Shown here: one piece after another, positions 15,664-24,120 of the stretch
Layout of the letters: each line of letters starts with the position of its first letter
How positions within the stretch are numbered: the stretch's first letter is position 1
IMG/VR virus record: IMGVR_UViG_3300030389_004018
Span: 1-49,069 of that record
Strand: one strand, 5' to 3'
DNA length: 49,069 nucleotides
Origin: a virus
The notes under the pieces: model-generated
Told to the model about the DNA's origin: nothing
The model's database searches: none
Seen by the model: the letters and a program-made list of their open reading frames with translations, nothing else
Made by a program: the position numbers and the translations under genes

Positions 15664-16686
15664 ATGAAAAAAGTATTAATCACAGGTGGTGCAGGTTTTA
15701 TTGCACACCATTTAATTGGTCACATATTGGAGACCACAGACTGGGAAATCATAACACTAGATCGTCTAGATTATAGTGGTAATTTAAATCGATTACATGA
15801 TTTAATGATTTCTTTTATGCCCGAAACAAAAAGAAGAGTTAAGATTGTTCATCATGATTTAAAGGCAGAATTAAATCCATTAGTTCGTAGTGAGATAGGA
15901 GATGTAGATTACATATTACATCTTGCAGCAGGATCACATGTTGACCGAAGTATAGATTATCCAATGGAATTTGTAATGGATAACGTTGTAGGAACTTGCA
16001 ACATTCTTGAGTTTGCTCGACTTCAACCCAACCTTGAAAGATTTGTATATTTTAGCACTGATGAAGTATTCGGTCCTGCACCAAATGGTATTAAGTATAA
16101 AGAGAATGATAGATACAATTCTACAAATCCATACAGTGCTACAAAAGCAGGTGGAGAGGAGTTAGCAGTTGCTTATCAGAATACATATAATCTACCTGTG
16201 TATATCACACACACTATGAATGTATTTGGGGAAAGACAACATCCAGAAAAATTCATACCCATGTGTATTCGAAAAACAAGAGATAATGAGTATATAACAA
16301 TTCATAGTGATTCAACAAAGACAGTACCAGGTTCAAGACATTATATACATGCTGGAGATGTCGCATCTGCTGTTCTATTCTTGTTAAATTATGAAGGAAC
16401 ATTTAAACCTACATGGGGTAATGCTAAATGTCCTAAGTTTAATATTGTTGGTTCTGAGGAGTTAAATAATTTAGAGTTAGCACAAATCATTGCTGATACC
16501 CAAGAAAAAGAATTATTATATGAAATGGTAGATTTTCATTCATCAAGACCAGGACATGACTTGCGGTATGCTCTTGATGGTGATAAAATGAAAGAACTTG
16601 GATGGGAACCTGCCAAATCTGTCCGAGAAAGGATTGCTGAAGTTACAAAGTGGACTCTTGCAAACAGACGTTGGATTCGAATTTAG
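15664..16686 (+). CDS. NAD-dependent sugar-nucleotide 4,6-dehydratase (RmlB-like)
   Basis: Encodes 340 residues, extended short-chain dehydrogenase fold. NAD site GGAGFIA is at 8-14, catalytic STDEVFG at 131-137 (the Asp-Glu pair of dTDP-glucose 4,6-dehydratases) and YSATK with Y157 and K161. The HPEKFIP segment is also typical of RmlB. It would make a 4-keto-6-deoxy sugar; whether the substrate is dTDP-, UDP- or GDP-linked is not clear. The ATG at 15664 is chosen because the upstream in-frame codons lie within the cupin gene. Confidence 0.85.
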   Translation: MKKVLITGGAGFIAHHLIGHILETTDWEIITLDRLDYSGNLNRLHDLMISFMPETKRRVKIVHHDLKAELNPLVRSEIGDVDYILHLAAGSHVDRSIDYPMEFVMDNVVGTCNILEFARLQPNLERFVYFSTDEVFGPAPNGIKYKENDRYNSTNPYSATKAGGEELAVAYQNTYNLPVYITHTMNVFGERQHPEKFIPMCIRKTRDNEYITIHSDSTKTVPGSRHYIHAGDVASAVLFLLNYEGTFKPTWGNAKCPKFNIVGSEELNNLELAQIIADTQEKELLYEMVDFHSSRPGHDLRYALDGDKMKELGWEPAKSVRERIAEVTKWTLANRRWIRI

Positions 16687-16695
16687 GAGAAAAAC

Positions 16696-17730
16696 ATGAA
16701 AAAAGCATTAGTATTAGGCGCAGGTGGATTTATTGGAAGTCATATGGTAAAAAGACTTCGTAAAGAAGGTTACTGGGTGCGTGGTGTGGATCTGAAACAT
16801 CCAGAATTTTCTAAAACTGAAGCAAATGAATTTATTATCGGAGATCTACGTGATGGAAATTTTGTGCGTCGTGTGATCCAATTTAAAGGATATCAAGGAA
16901 ACTTTTTCAATGATATTCCATATAAATTATTAGAATCATTTGATGAGATTTATCAGTTCGCTGCCGACATGGGTGGTGCAGGATTTGTATTTACTGGTGA
17001 GAATGATGCATCTATTATGCATAACTCTGTATCAATCAATTTGAATGTTCTCGAAGAGCAACGTAAATTTAATGAAGCATATAAAGTAAATAAAACAAAA
17101 ATATTTTATTCTGGTTCTGCTTGCATGTATCCAGAGCATAATCAACTTGATCCAAATAATCCAGATTGCCGTGAATCATCAGCATATCCCGCAGACCCCG
17201 ACTCAGAATACGGATGGGAGAAACTCTTCTCCGAGCGTCTTTACCTTGCTTATAGTCGGAATCATTCTATGCCTGTACGGATTGCTCGATACCATAACAT
17301 CTTCGGTCCTGAAGGAACTTGGGAAGGAGGTAGAGAGAAAGCACCAGCAGCAATCTGTAGAAAGGTAGCTCATGCAGGTCTTGCCGATAGCATCGAAGTA
17401 TGGGGTGATGGTAAGCAGACTCGATCCTTTTTGTACATTGACGAATGCATTGAAGCAACTCGAAGATTGATGGAATCTGATTTTATAGGACCTGTGAATA
17501 TTGGTTCAGAAGAGATGGTTACTATCAATGAGTTGGTAAGAATAACTGCAAAAGTAGCACAAAAATCCATAGGCAGAGATCACATTGACGGTCCTTTAGG
17601 TGTTCGAGGTCGTAACTCGAATAATGATTTAATACGTGAGAAACTTGAATGGGATTATCAACAATCTCTTGAAGAAGGTATTCGTAAAACTTATGTATGG
17701 ATTAGTGAACAAATAAATGCTGGCATTTAA
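16696..17730 (+). CDS. GDP-mannose 3,5-epimerase-like protein
   Basis: Encodes 344 residues closely patterned on plant GDP-mannose 3,5-epimerase. NAD site GAGGFIG lies near 8-14, then ADMGGAGFV at 90-98, SGSACMYPE with C143, YGWEK with Y172 and K176, and a TWEGGREKAPAA stretch with K215. These match the catalytic Cys, Tyr and Lys residues known for the Arabidopsis enzyme. Product would be GDP-L-galactose (or GDP-L-gulose). A GGAGAAAAAC ribosome binding site precedes the ATG. An intact enzyme is likely. Confidence 0.88.
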   Translation: MKKALVLGAGGFIGSHMVKRLRKEGYWVRGVDLKHPEFSKTEANEFIIGDLRDGNFVRRVIQFKGYQGNFFNDIPYKLLESFDEIYQFAADMGGAGFVFTGENDASIMHNSVSINLNVLEEQRKFNEAYKVNKTKIFYSGSACMYPEHNQLDPNNPDCRESSAYPADPDSEYGWEKLFSERLYLAYSRNHSMPVRIARYHNIFGPEGTWEGGREKAPAAICRKVAHAGLADSIEVWGDGKQTRSFLYIDECIEATRRLMESDFIGPVNIGSEEMVTINELVRITAKVAQKSIGRDHIDGPLGVRGRNSNNDLIREKLEWDYQQSLEEGIRKTYVWISEQINAGI

Positions 17731-18508
17731 TCATCTTGGTAAGTTGGGACAACTGGGAAATCAGATGTTTCAGTATGCCTCCACAAAAGGTATAGCATCT
17801 AAATTAAATATTCCTTTTATGATACCTGACCATAAAGAAATATTTGACGATGGTATAGGTAATAGATATCCTATATTAATTCATGATGCTTTTAATTTGG
17901 ATGGTAAAAGAGGTATGTTACAGACTCAGGATTACATTCAAGAAACTACTTTTCACTTTGAAGAAAAGTTTTTTAATATATTACCTAGTACTAATGTATC
18001 ATTATGGGGATTTTTTCAGACTGAAAAATATTTTAAACATATTGAGGATGATATAAGAAAAGATTTTACTTTTCATAATGATATTTTTATTGCATGTAAA
18101 GAACTAAGAGAAACTGTAGATAATCCTATAGCTCTTCATATACGTAGAGGAGATTTTATTTGGAACAATGCACATCATCCACCATTAGGATTGGATTATT
18201 ATGAGAAAGCATTAAAAGAATTTGATGATGACAGGAATGTTATTATATTTTCTGATGATACTAAGTGGTGTAAGGAACAAAACTTATTTGAGAGTGATAG
18301 ATTTATTGTCGCCGAAGATAATGATCAGTTCCATGACTTATGCTTGATGAGTATGTGTGATGATTTTATTATTGCTAATTCAACATTCTCTTGGTGGGGT
18401 GCTTGGTTGGGTAATAGAGGAAAAGTTATTGCACCTAAGAAATGGTTTGGAGAAAATTTAAATCATGATACAAAAGATCTTTATTGTGAGGAATGGATTT
18501 TGTTATGA
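17717..18508 (+). CDS. Alpha-1,2-fucosyltransferase-like (GT11)
   Basis: Encodes 263 residues of family GT11, which transfers fucose from GDP-fucose to galactose in alpha-1,2 linkage. GQLGNQMFQYA is at 11-21, the donor-binding HIRRGDF at 141-147, and ANSTFSWWGAWL at 220-231, all highly conserved in the family. It overlaps the epimerase gene by 14 nt. The donor could instead be the L-galactose nucleotide made by the preceding gene, since L-galactose and L-fucose differ only at C6. That is an inference. Confidence 0.88.
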   Translation: MLAFNHLGKLGQLGNQMFQYASTKGIASKLNIPFMIPDHKEIFDDGIGNRYPILIHDAFNLDGKRGMLQTQDYIQETTFHFEEKFFNILPSTNVSLWGFFQTEKYFKHIEDDIRKDFTFHNDIFIACKELRETVDNPIALHIRRGDFIWNNAHHPPLGLDYYEKALKEFDDDRNVIIFSDDTKWCKEQNLFESDRFIVAEDNDQFHDLCLMSMCDDFIIANSTFSWWGAWLGNRGKVIAPKKWFGENLNHDTKDLYCEEWILL

Positions 18509-19515
18509 AGAAAATTAATTATTATATTCTTGGTCCTTGGGCCGAGTCTGGAGGTCCAGAGGGTCTCCATCAATTATGTTACGAATTAATAAATCTTGGT
18601 GAGAATGCTTATATGGTTTATTATGATCCGTGGAGAGATAGAATTCAAAAAGAACATAAAGGTCAAATATGCGGAAGATATAATCAATATAAAGGTATAA
18701 CTTCATTTACACCAAATTATATTTCTGATATTGATACTGAAGATAGTCTTATTGTTTTACCTGAAGTTTGTAATATTAATCATATTAAAAAATTTAAAAA
18801 AGCAAAGGTATTGTTTTTGAGACTTTCAAATAATACAAAAGAAACCGCTTTAGATCCTTATAATTATGATTCTTTATATGACCCTGTATTTAAAACTTGC
18901 TATACTGCTTGTGATCCTTTTTTAATCTTTAATATGATTAAGAATTCCAAATCATATGATATGAAAAAAGTTTTTATGTTGAGACCTAATATAAATTCTT
19001 CATATCTCACGTCAGAAAAAGAATTGGATGATCTTAAAAATAAGAGAAAAAATGTTGTTATGTATAGTCCTGCTAGAGGAATAGAACATTTTGATAAAAT
19101 AATTGAAGAATCTAAAAATATTAATTTGGATATTGATATCGAATTCATTCCACTACAAGGAATGAATCAAATTGAATTGAGAAGTATAATGGATACTTCA
19201 AAACTTTACATAGAGTTAGGACATCTTCCAGGTCCTGATAGATTATCAAGAGAGTGTGCATCAAGAGGATCTGTAATTTTATTGGGAAAAAGAGGATCTG
19301 GTTTGGATTGGGATGATTTTCCTATAGAGGAAAAGATTGATTATGATCAATCAAATAACACTTTTAATTATGAAAGTATCTGTTATAGTATTGTGGACAT
19401 GATAAAAAATTATGATTATTACTATGAGAAACAAAAATCATTTAGAGAAATACTTCGTAATGAGAGAGAAATTTATATAAATCAAATTAAAAAAATGATA
19501 GAAGTTGTTAAATAG
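18505..19515 (+). CDS. Glycosyltransferase-like protein (GT-B fold)
   Basis: Encodes 336 residues from ATG 18505, which overlaps the previous stop as ATGA (an in-frame ATG at 18493 is possible). LGPWAESGGPEGLHQLCYEL near the start and LYIELGHLPGPDRLSRECAS in the C-terminal half resemble the acceptor and donor loops of GT-B transferases. From here the DNA becomes markedly more AT-rich than the flanks. The acceptor and sugar are unknown. Confidence 0.65.
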   Translation: MKKINYYILGPWAESGGPEGLHQLCYELINLGENAYMVYYDPWRDRIQKEHKGQICGRYNQYKGITSFTPNYISDIDTEDSLIVLPEVCNINHIKKFKKAKVLFLRLSNNTKETALDPYNYDSLYDPVFKTCYTACDPFLIFNMIKNSKSYDMKKVFMLRPNINSSYLTSEKELDDLKNKRKNVVMYSPARGIEHFDKIIEESKNINLDIDIEFIPLQGMNQIELRSIMDTSKLYIELGHLPGPDRLSRECASRGSVILLGKRGSGLDWDDFPIEEKIDYDQSNNTFNYESICYSIVDMIKNYDYYYEKQKSFREILRNEREIYINQIKKMIEVVK

Positions 19516-19519
19516 ACAT

Positions 19520-20620
19520 ATGTATGATTATTTAATAGTGGGTTCTGGTTTATTTGGATCTGTATTTGCAAGACTCGCAACAGATGCAGGTAAAAAATGT
19601 TTAATTATTGAAAAAAGAAATTATATAGCAGGTAATTGCTATACTGAGAATATTGAAGGAATTAATGTTCAAAAATTTGGTGGACATATTTTTCATACAA
19701 ATAATAAAGAGGTTTGGAATTTTGCTCAAAGATTTACAGAATTTAATAATTTTATAAATTGTCCTAAAGCTTTATCTGGTGGTAAATTATATTCATTACC
19801 ATTTAATATGAATACATTCTATGAATTATGGGGATCAATCACACCAGAAGATGCTAAAATAATTATTGAAAAGCAAAAATTTAAAGGAAATCCAACTAAT
19901 CTTGAGGAACAAGCGCTATCACTTGTAGGAAAGGACATATATGAAAAATTAATTAAAGGATATACTGAGAAACAATGGGGAAGATCTCCAGCAAATCTTC
20001 CATCATTTATTGTTAAAAGACTTCCTTTAAGATTTATTTACGATAATAATTATTATAAAGAAACATATCAAGGATGGCCAAAAGGTGGTTATACTAAAAT
20101 GTTTGAAAAAATTCTTAATGGTATTGAAGTTAAATTAAATACTGATTACTTTGACGATAAAGAATATTTTAATTCTCTTGCCACTAAGGTTGTATATACT
20201 GGTTGTATTGATGAATTTTTTGATTATGAATTTGGGGATTTAGAATATAGATCATTAAAATTTGATCATAAGATTTTAAATACTTTTAATTTTCAGGGAA
20301 ATGCTACAATAAATTATTGTGATACTAGTGTAGATTACACAAGATGTTTAGAACATAAACATTTTGAAAAAATAAATTCAGAAAAAACTGTAATATCATA
20401 TGAATATCCTGTGGAATATAAAAGAGGTATGATTCCTTTTTATCCAATTAATGATGATAGAAATCAAAAGATATATAAAAAATATAAAAATAAATCAAGT
20501 AAATTGACAAATTTTATATTTGGTGGTAGATTAAGTGAATACAAGTATCTTGACATGCATGTTGTAATTGAATCCGCTATTAATAAATTTAAAAAAGAAA
20601 TGAAAATGGAGAAAAATTAA
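19520..20620 (+). CDS. glf: UDP-galactopyranose mutase
   Basis: Encodes 366 residues. The FAD site DYLIVGSGLFGSVFA is at the N-terminus, followed by EKRNYIAGNCY and the family signature GGHIFHTN. RLPLRF and QGWPKGGYT in the middle and a FGGRLSEYKYLDM end are all typical of Glf. It converts UDP-galactopyranose to UDP-galactofuranose, for galactofuranose in surface glycans. The ATG at 19520 is preferred to an upstream TTG at 19505. Confidence 0.93.
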   Translation: MYDYLIVGSGLFGSVFARLATDAGKKCLIIEKRNYIAGNCYTENIEGINVQKFGGHIFHTNNKEVWNFAQRFTEFNNFINCPKALSGGKLYSLPFNMNTFYELWGSITPEDAKIIIEKQKFKGNPTNLEEQALSLVGKDIYEKLIKGYTEKQWGRSPANLPSFIVKRLPLRFIYDNNYYKETYQGWPKGGYTKMFEKILNGIEVKLNTDYFDDKEYFNSLATKVVYTGCIDEFFDYEFGDLEYRSLKFDHKILNTFNFQGNATINYCDTSVDYTRCLEHKHFEKINSEKTVISYEYPVEYKRGMIPFYPINDDRNQKIYKKYKNKSSKLTNFIFGGRLSEYKYLDMHVVIESAINKFKKEMKMEKN

Positions 20621-20626
20621 AGTATT

Positions 20627-21367
20627 ATGAAAGTATCAATTGCTATACCTACTTTTGAACATTATGGTAAAGGTGTGGAGGTTTTGGACGACATGTTCAG
20701 AACTATTTCTTATCAAACTTTAAAAGATGTACAACTTGTAGTTTCTGATCATAGTGTAAATAATGATATTCAAGATTATTGTAATTTAAATCAATATAAT
20801 TTGAATATAAAGTATATTCGTAATGAAAATGATAGAGGTGATCCAGCATCAAATACAAATAATGCTATTGATAATAGTGATGGTGAAATAATAAAAATAT
20901 TTCAACAAGATGATTTTTTTTATGATACTGAAGCTTTAGAAAAAATGTATAATGAAATGACTAATTCAACTAAGAATTGGTTTGTTTGTGGTACAATACA
21001 TACTCGTGATGATGGTAATACATTTTTCAATCCAATGTATCCTAGATGGGATGATAAAATGATATTGGAGAATAATAATAATTTTATTGGGGGTGTATCA
21101 GTTATTTCAATAAAAAATAAAGTTAAAACTAGATTTGATTCTAACGCTAAAATTTTACTTGATGTTGATTTTTATTATGGAACTATGTTAGAATATGGAA
21201 TGCCAATTTTCTATCAGGATATTTTAATTGGTAATAGATGTAGTGGAAAAGAATCTTTTACAGGAGAACTTTGTGACTATGATGAAAATAATAATATGAG
21301 ATATAAACAAGATATAATAGATTTTGAATTTTCATATGTAAGTAAAAAATATAATTTGATAAAATAA
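20627..21367 (+). CDS. Family 2 glycosyltransferase
   Basis: Encodes 246 residues with the GT-A start MKVSIAIPTFE, a strand-loop VVSDHSVNND, and DPASNTNNAI then IIKIFQQDDF, where QDD stands for the metal-binding DXD. The C-terminal third is less conserved, so the sugar specificity cannot be read. There are very short gaps to both neighbours. Confidence 0.82.
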   Translation: MKVSIAIPTFEHYGKGVEVLDDMFRTISYQTLKDVQLVVSDHSVNNDIQDYCNLNQYNLNIKYIRNENDRGDPASNTNNAIDNSDGEIIKIFQQDDFFYDTEALEKMYNEMTNSTKNWFVCGTIHTRDDGNTFFNPMYPRWDDKMILENNNNFIGGVSVISIKNKVKTRFDSNAKILLDVDFYYGTMLEYGMPIFYQDILIGNRCSGKESFTGELCDYDENNNMRYKQDIIDFEFSYVSKKYNLIK

Positions 21368-21369
21368 CC

Positions 21370-22053
21370 ATGGATTTTAAATTGCAAGATATTGAATATG
21401 ATAGTAATCCTTTTGATCATTGGATTATTAATGATTTTTTAGATGTAGATACTGCGAGACAAGCAAGTAAAGAATTTATTGATTATGATTATCCAACAGA
21501 AGAAATAATTCATTACAGTGGATGGATTGCAGAAAAGAAGGCATGTAATAGGTGGGATAGATTTCCACCATTAACTTATAGAATATTTTCTAATTTATTA
21601 TCAGTGGATTTTGTTGATTATCTGTCAAAGATAACTGGTATTTCTCCTCTATATCCTGATATAGGATTACATGGTGGTGGATGGCATATGCATAGTAAGA
21701 ATGGAAAACTTGCTGTGCATTTGGATTACTCTATACATCCTAAACTTAATCTTCAAAGGAAATTAAATTTAATTGTTTATCTTGAGGAAGATTATGATCC
21801 TGCATGGGGTGGTAGTCTTCAATTATGGTCACATAATAAAGATAATAATAGACCTCTTAATAATGTAAAAGAGATAGAACCCAAGTTTAATAAAGCTATT
21901 ATATTTGATACAACACAGAAATCATGGCATGGATTTCCAGAGCCTATTCATCCACCAGAGGGTAAGATGAGAAAAAGTTTTGCTGTTTATTATATGACTG
22001 ATATTACATCTACAGCAGAAGAGCGGTATAGAGCACATTACATAGGAGTATGA
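21370..22053 (+). CDS. 2OG-Fe(II) oxygenase (prolyl 4-hydroxylase-like fold)
   Basis: Encodes 227 residues. H117-x-D119 (AVHLDYSIHP), distal H187 (KSWHGFP) and R201 (KMRKSFAVYYMT) form the iron and 2-oxoglutarate sites. LNLIVYLEEDYDPAWGGSLQ between them is typical of the fold. Placed among glycosyltransferases, it may hydroxylate or tailor a sugar or lipid. It is the third such oxygenase in the window and differs clearly from the other two. Its stop overlaps the next gene. Confidence 0.82.
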   Translation: MDFKLQDIEYDSNPFDHWIINDFLDVDTARQASKEFIDYDYPTEEIIHYSGWIAEKKACNRWDRFPPLTYRIFSNLLSVDFVDYLSKITGISPLYPDIGLHGGGWHMHSKNGKLAVHLDYSIHPKLNLQRKLNLIVYLEEDYDPAWGGSLQLWSHNKDNNRPLNNVKEIEPKFNKAIIFDTTQKSWHGFPEPIHPPEGKMRKSFAVYYMTDITSTAEERYRAHYIGV

Positions 22054-22055
22054 TT

Positions 22056-22745
22056 ATGAACATCGATCAAATTATTAAAGAGTATTTGGAGAAAAAACAA
22101 TATGATACTCGTACAGAGATGTGTAATCTCTTTGAAAAAAATAAATCAGATAAAAGTTTGTGGCATAACTACACTACTTTTTATGATAAGATATTTGAAT
22201 CTTATATTGATAGAGAAATTAATTTTTTTGAATTAGGATTAGGTTCAAATAATTCAGATGTTGTAGGGTTCATGGGTAAAAATGCAAGACCTGGTGCTTC
22301 TCTTTATGCCTTTAGAGATTATTTTAAAAATGCAAATATATGTGGAGCTGATATTGATGATAGAGTTCTTTTTAATGATAAAGGTATATGGACATTTTAT
22401 GTAGATCAAACGGATTCGGATACAATTAAAGATTTATGGGATAATTTTGAAGATACTAAATTTAATATAATTATTGATGATGGACTTCATGATTATGATG
22501 CTAATATAATATTTTTTGAAAATTCCATTGATATTTTAGAGGATAGTGGAATTTATATTATTGAAGATATAGATAAAAGTGTGGTTAATAAGTACGAAAA
22601 ATATTTTGAAAAACTTAAAGACCAATATTCTTATGCTAGTATTCTTACACTGCCCATAACACAACAATGGGCAGACTATGCACCACATCCTTGGAAAGGT
22701 AGAAAGAATACTTTTGATAATACTTTGGGAATTATTATAAAATGA
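22056..22745 (+). CDS. SAM-dependent methyltransferase-like protein
   Basis: Encodes 229 residues from ATG 22056 (TAGGAG site upstream; ATG 22050 is also in frame). FFELGLGSNN is a Rossmann motif I, and YAFRDYFKNANICGADIDD fits motifs II-III of class I methyltransferases acting on surface sugars or macrolide-type glycans. FNIIIDDGLHDYDAN is the acidic post-motif. It probably methylates a sugar of the glycan built here. Confidence 0.75.
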   Translation: MNIDQIIKEYLEKKQYDTRTEMCNLFEKNKSDKSLWHNYTTFYDKIFESYIDREINFFELGLGSNNSDVVGFMGKNARPGASLYAFRDYFKNANICGADIDDRVLFNDKGIWTFYVDQTDSDTIKDLWDNFEDTKFNIIIDDGLHDYDANIIFFENSIDILEDSGIYIIEDIDKSVVNKYEKYFEKLKDQYSYASILTLPITQQWADYAPHPWKGRKNTFDNTLGIIIK

Positions 22746-23503
22746 AAATAGCAATTTGTTTTATTGGTACAGGAAAACATTTAAATTTTTTACCAAACTA
22801 TTATAAAACAATTAACCAATATTTTATTCCAGAATGTGAAAAACAATTTTTTGTTTTTACTGATGGAAATTTAAACGATTTACCTAAAAATATTACTGTT
22901 TTTAATGTAGATCATATCAATAGTCCTTACGATAATAAGGATAGAATGTTTAAATCTATTGGTGGGTTATATAGATTTCATACAATATATGATAAAGTTG
23001 AATATTTTAAGGATTATGATTGGTTAGTTTATATTGATGCTGATTATTATTGTTGTTCTCAAAACATTTCCTACAGTGAATTTTTTGATGATAAAAAAAA
23101 GTTTTTTGGAGTTCAACATCCAACCTTTAGTAGTGAATGGAGTAGATTTACTGGATCTATTCCTTATGAAACTAATAGTCAAAGTTGGGCGTATATTAAA
23201 CCAGAAGAATATGATAAAATATATCTTCAAGGATGTTTGTGGGGTGGAAAAATTCCATACATATTTAATTTAATAGAAGAATTGAAAAATGTTACTACAA
23301 AAGATTTAAATAATGGGGTAATTCCTAGAGCACATGATGAAAGTTATTTGAATAGGTATAGAATTAATATGTTAGATAACTTTAATGTTCTTCATCCATG
23401 TTTTGCAAAACCTGGATTATTACCTAATCATGAATTTAAATTTACACCAAAAATGGTTCATTCACCTGAATATAGATATAGTATACTGGAGGTTGGTGAA
23501 TGA
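22742..23503 (+). CDS. Family 6 glycosyltransferase (ABO / alpha-1,3-Gal(NAc) transferase type)
   Basis: Encodes 253 residues. Family GT6 hallmarks are FFVFTDG near 36-42, YIDADYY with DXD at 99-101, QHPTFSS at 125-131, YLQGCLWGG at 161-169 and HDESYLNRY at 198-206, the last nearly identical to the ABO transferases. Cyanophage GT6 proteins have been reported before. Most bacterial members have NXN, while this one retains DXD and so should need a metal. Typical acceptor is a fucosylated galactose, and GT11 genes are in the same cluster. Confidence 0.85.
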   Translation: MKIAICFIGTGKHLNFLPNYYKTINQYFIPECEKQFFVFTDGNLNDLPKNITVFNVDHINSPYDNKDRMFKSIGGLYRFHTIYDKVEYFKDYDWLVYIDADYYCCSQNISYSEFFDDKKKFFGVQHPTFSSEWSRFTGSIPYETNSQSWAYIKPEEYDKIYLQGCLWGGKIPYIFNLIEELKNVTTKDLNNGVIPRAHDESYLNRYRINMLDNFNVLHPCFAKPGLLPNHEFKFTPKMVHSPEYRYSILEVGE

Positions 23504-24120
23504 GTAAAAAAATTTTTATTGATTGTGGAACACATTTATTTCAAGGTTTATGTGAATTCGTTCAAAAATATAAAATTGATGAAACATGGGAGTGTTATTC
23601 ATTTGAATCTAATCCTATTACCTTTAAATTATCTCAGGATAATTATAAAACATTAACTGAAAGTTGGGGATTAAATATAAAACATTTCAATAAAGCTGTT
23701 TATACAGAAGAAACAAAATTAAAAGTACATTGTTCCAAAGATGAGTGGGGTGAAAATGATTTTGATTACATTAGTGCAGGTTCAAATATTCTTTTAAATG
23801 CACCAGATTATGATGATATATCTAAGGCAGCATTTCATTATAAAGATGAAGATATACTTGTAGATACTATAGATTTTTGTGATTTTTTACAGAAAACTTG
23901 TAAAAAAGAAGATTATGTTATAATTAAAATGGACATTGAAGGATCAGAATTTTATGTTCTTCCTCAATTAATAGAGAAGAATTTATTTCATCTTATTGAT
24001 GATATGAGTGTTGAATTTCATGAAAGATTTTTTGAACCGAAATCAAAATACAAGAAACTTAAAGAAGAATATAAGAAAATTTTTTCTGAACATAATATTA
24101 TAATTGAGGAGTGGAAATGA
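23500..24120 (+). CDS. FkbM-family methyltransferase
   Basis: Encodes 206 residues. IDCGTH near the N-terminus, ECYSFESNP (motif for SAM ribose), VDTIDFCDFL and IIKMDIEGSEFYVL (motif IV) are diagnostic of FkbM O-methyltransferases, which commonly methylate sugars of surface polysaccharides. It is coupled to both neighbours by ATGA overlaps. Confidence 0.88.
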   Translation: MSKKIFIDCGTHLFQGLCEFVQKYKIDETWECYSFESNPITFKLSQDNYKTLTESWGLNIKHFNKAVYTEETKLKVHCSKDEWGENDFDYISAGSNILLNAPDYDDISKAAFHYKDEDILVDTIDFCDFLQKTCKKEDYVIIKMDIEGSEFYVLPQLIEKNLFHLIDDMSVEFHERFFEPKSKYKKLKEEYKKIFSEHNIIIEEWK

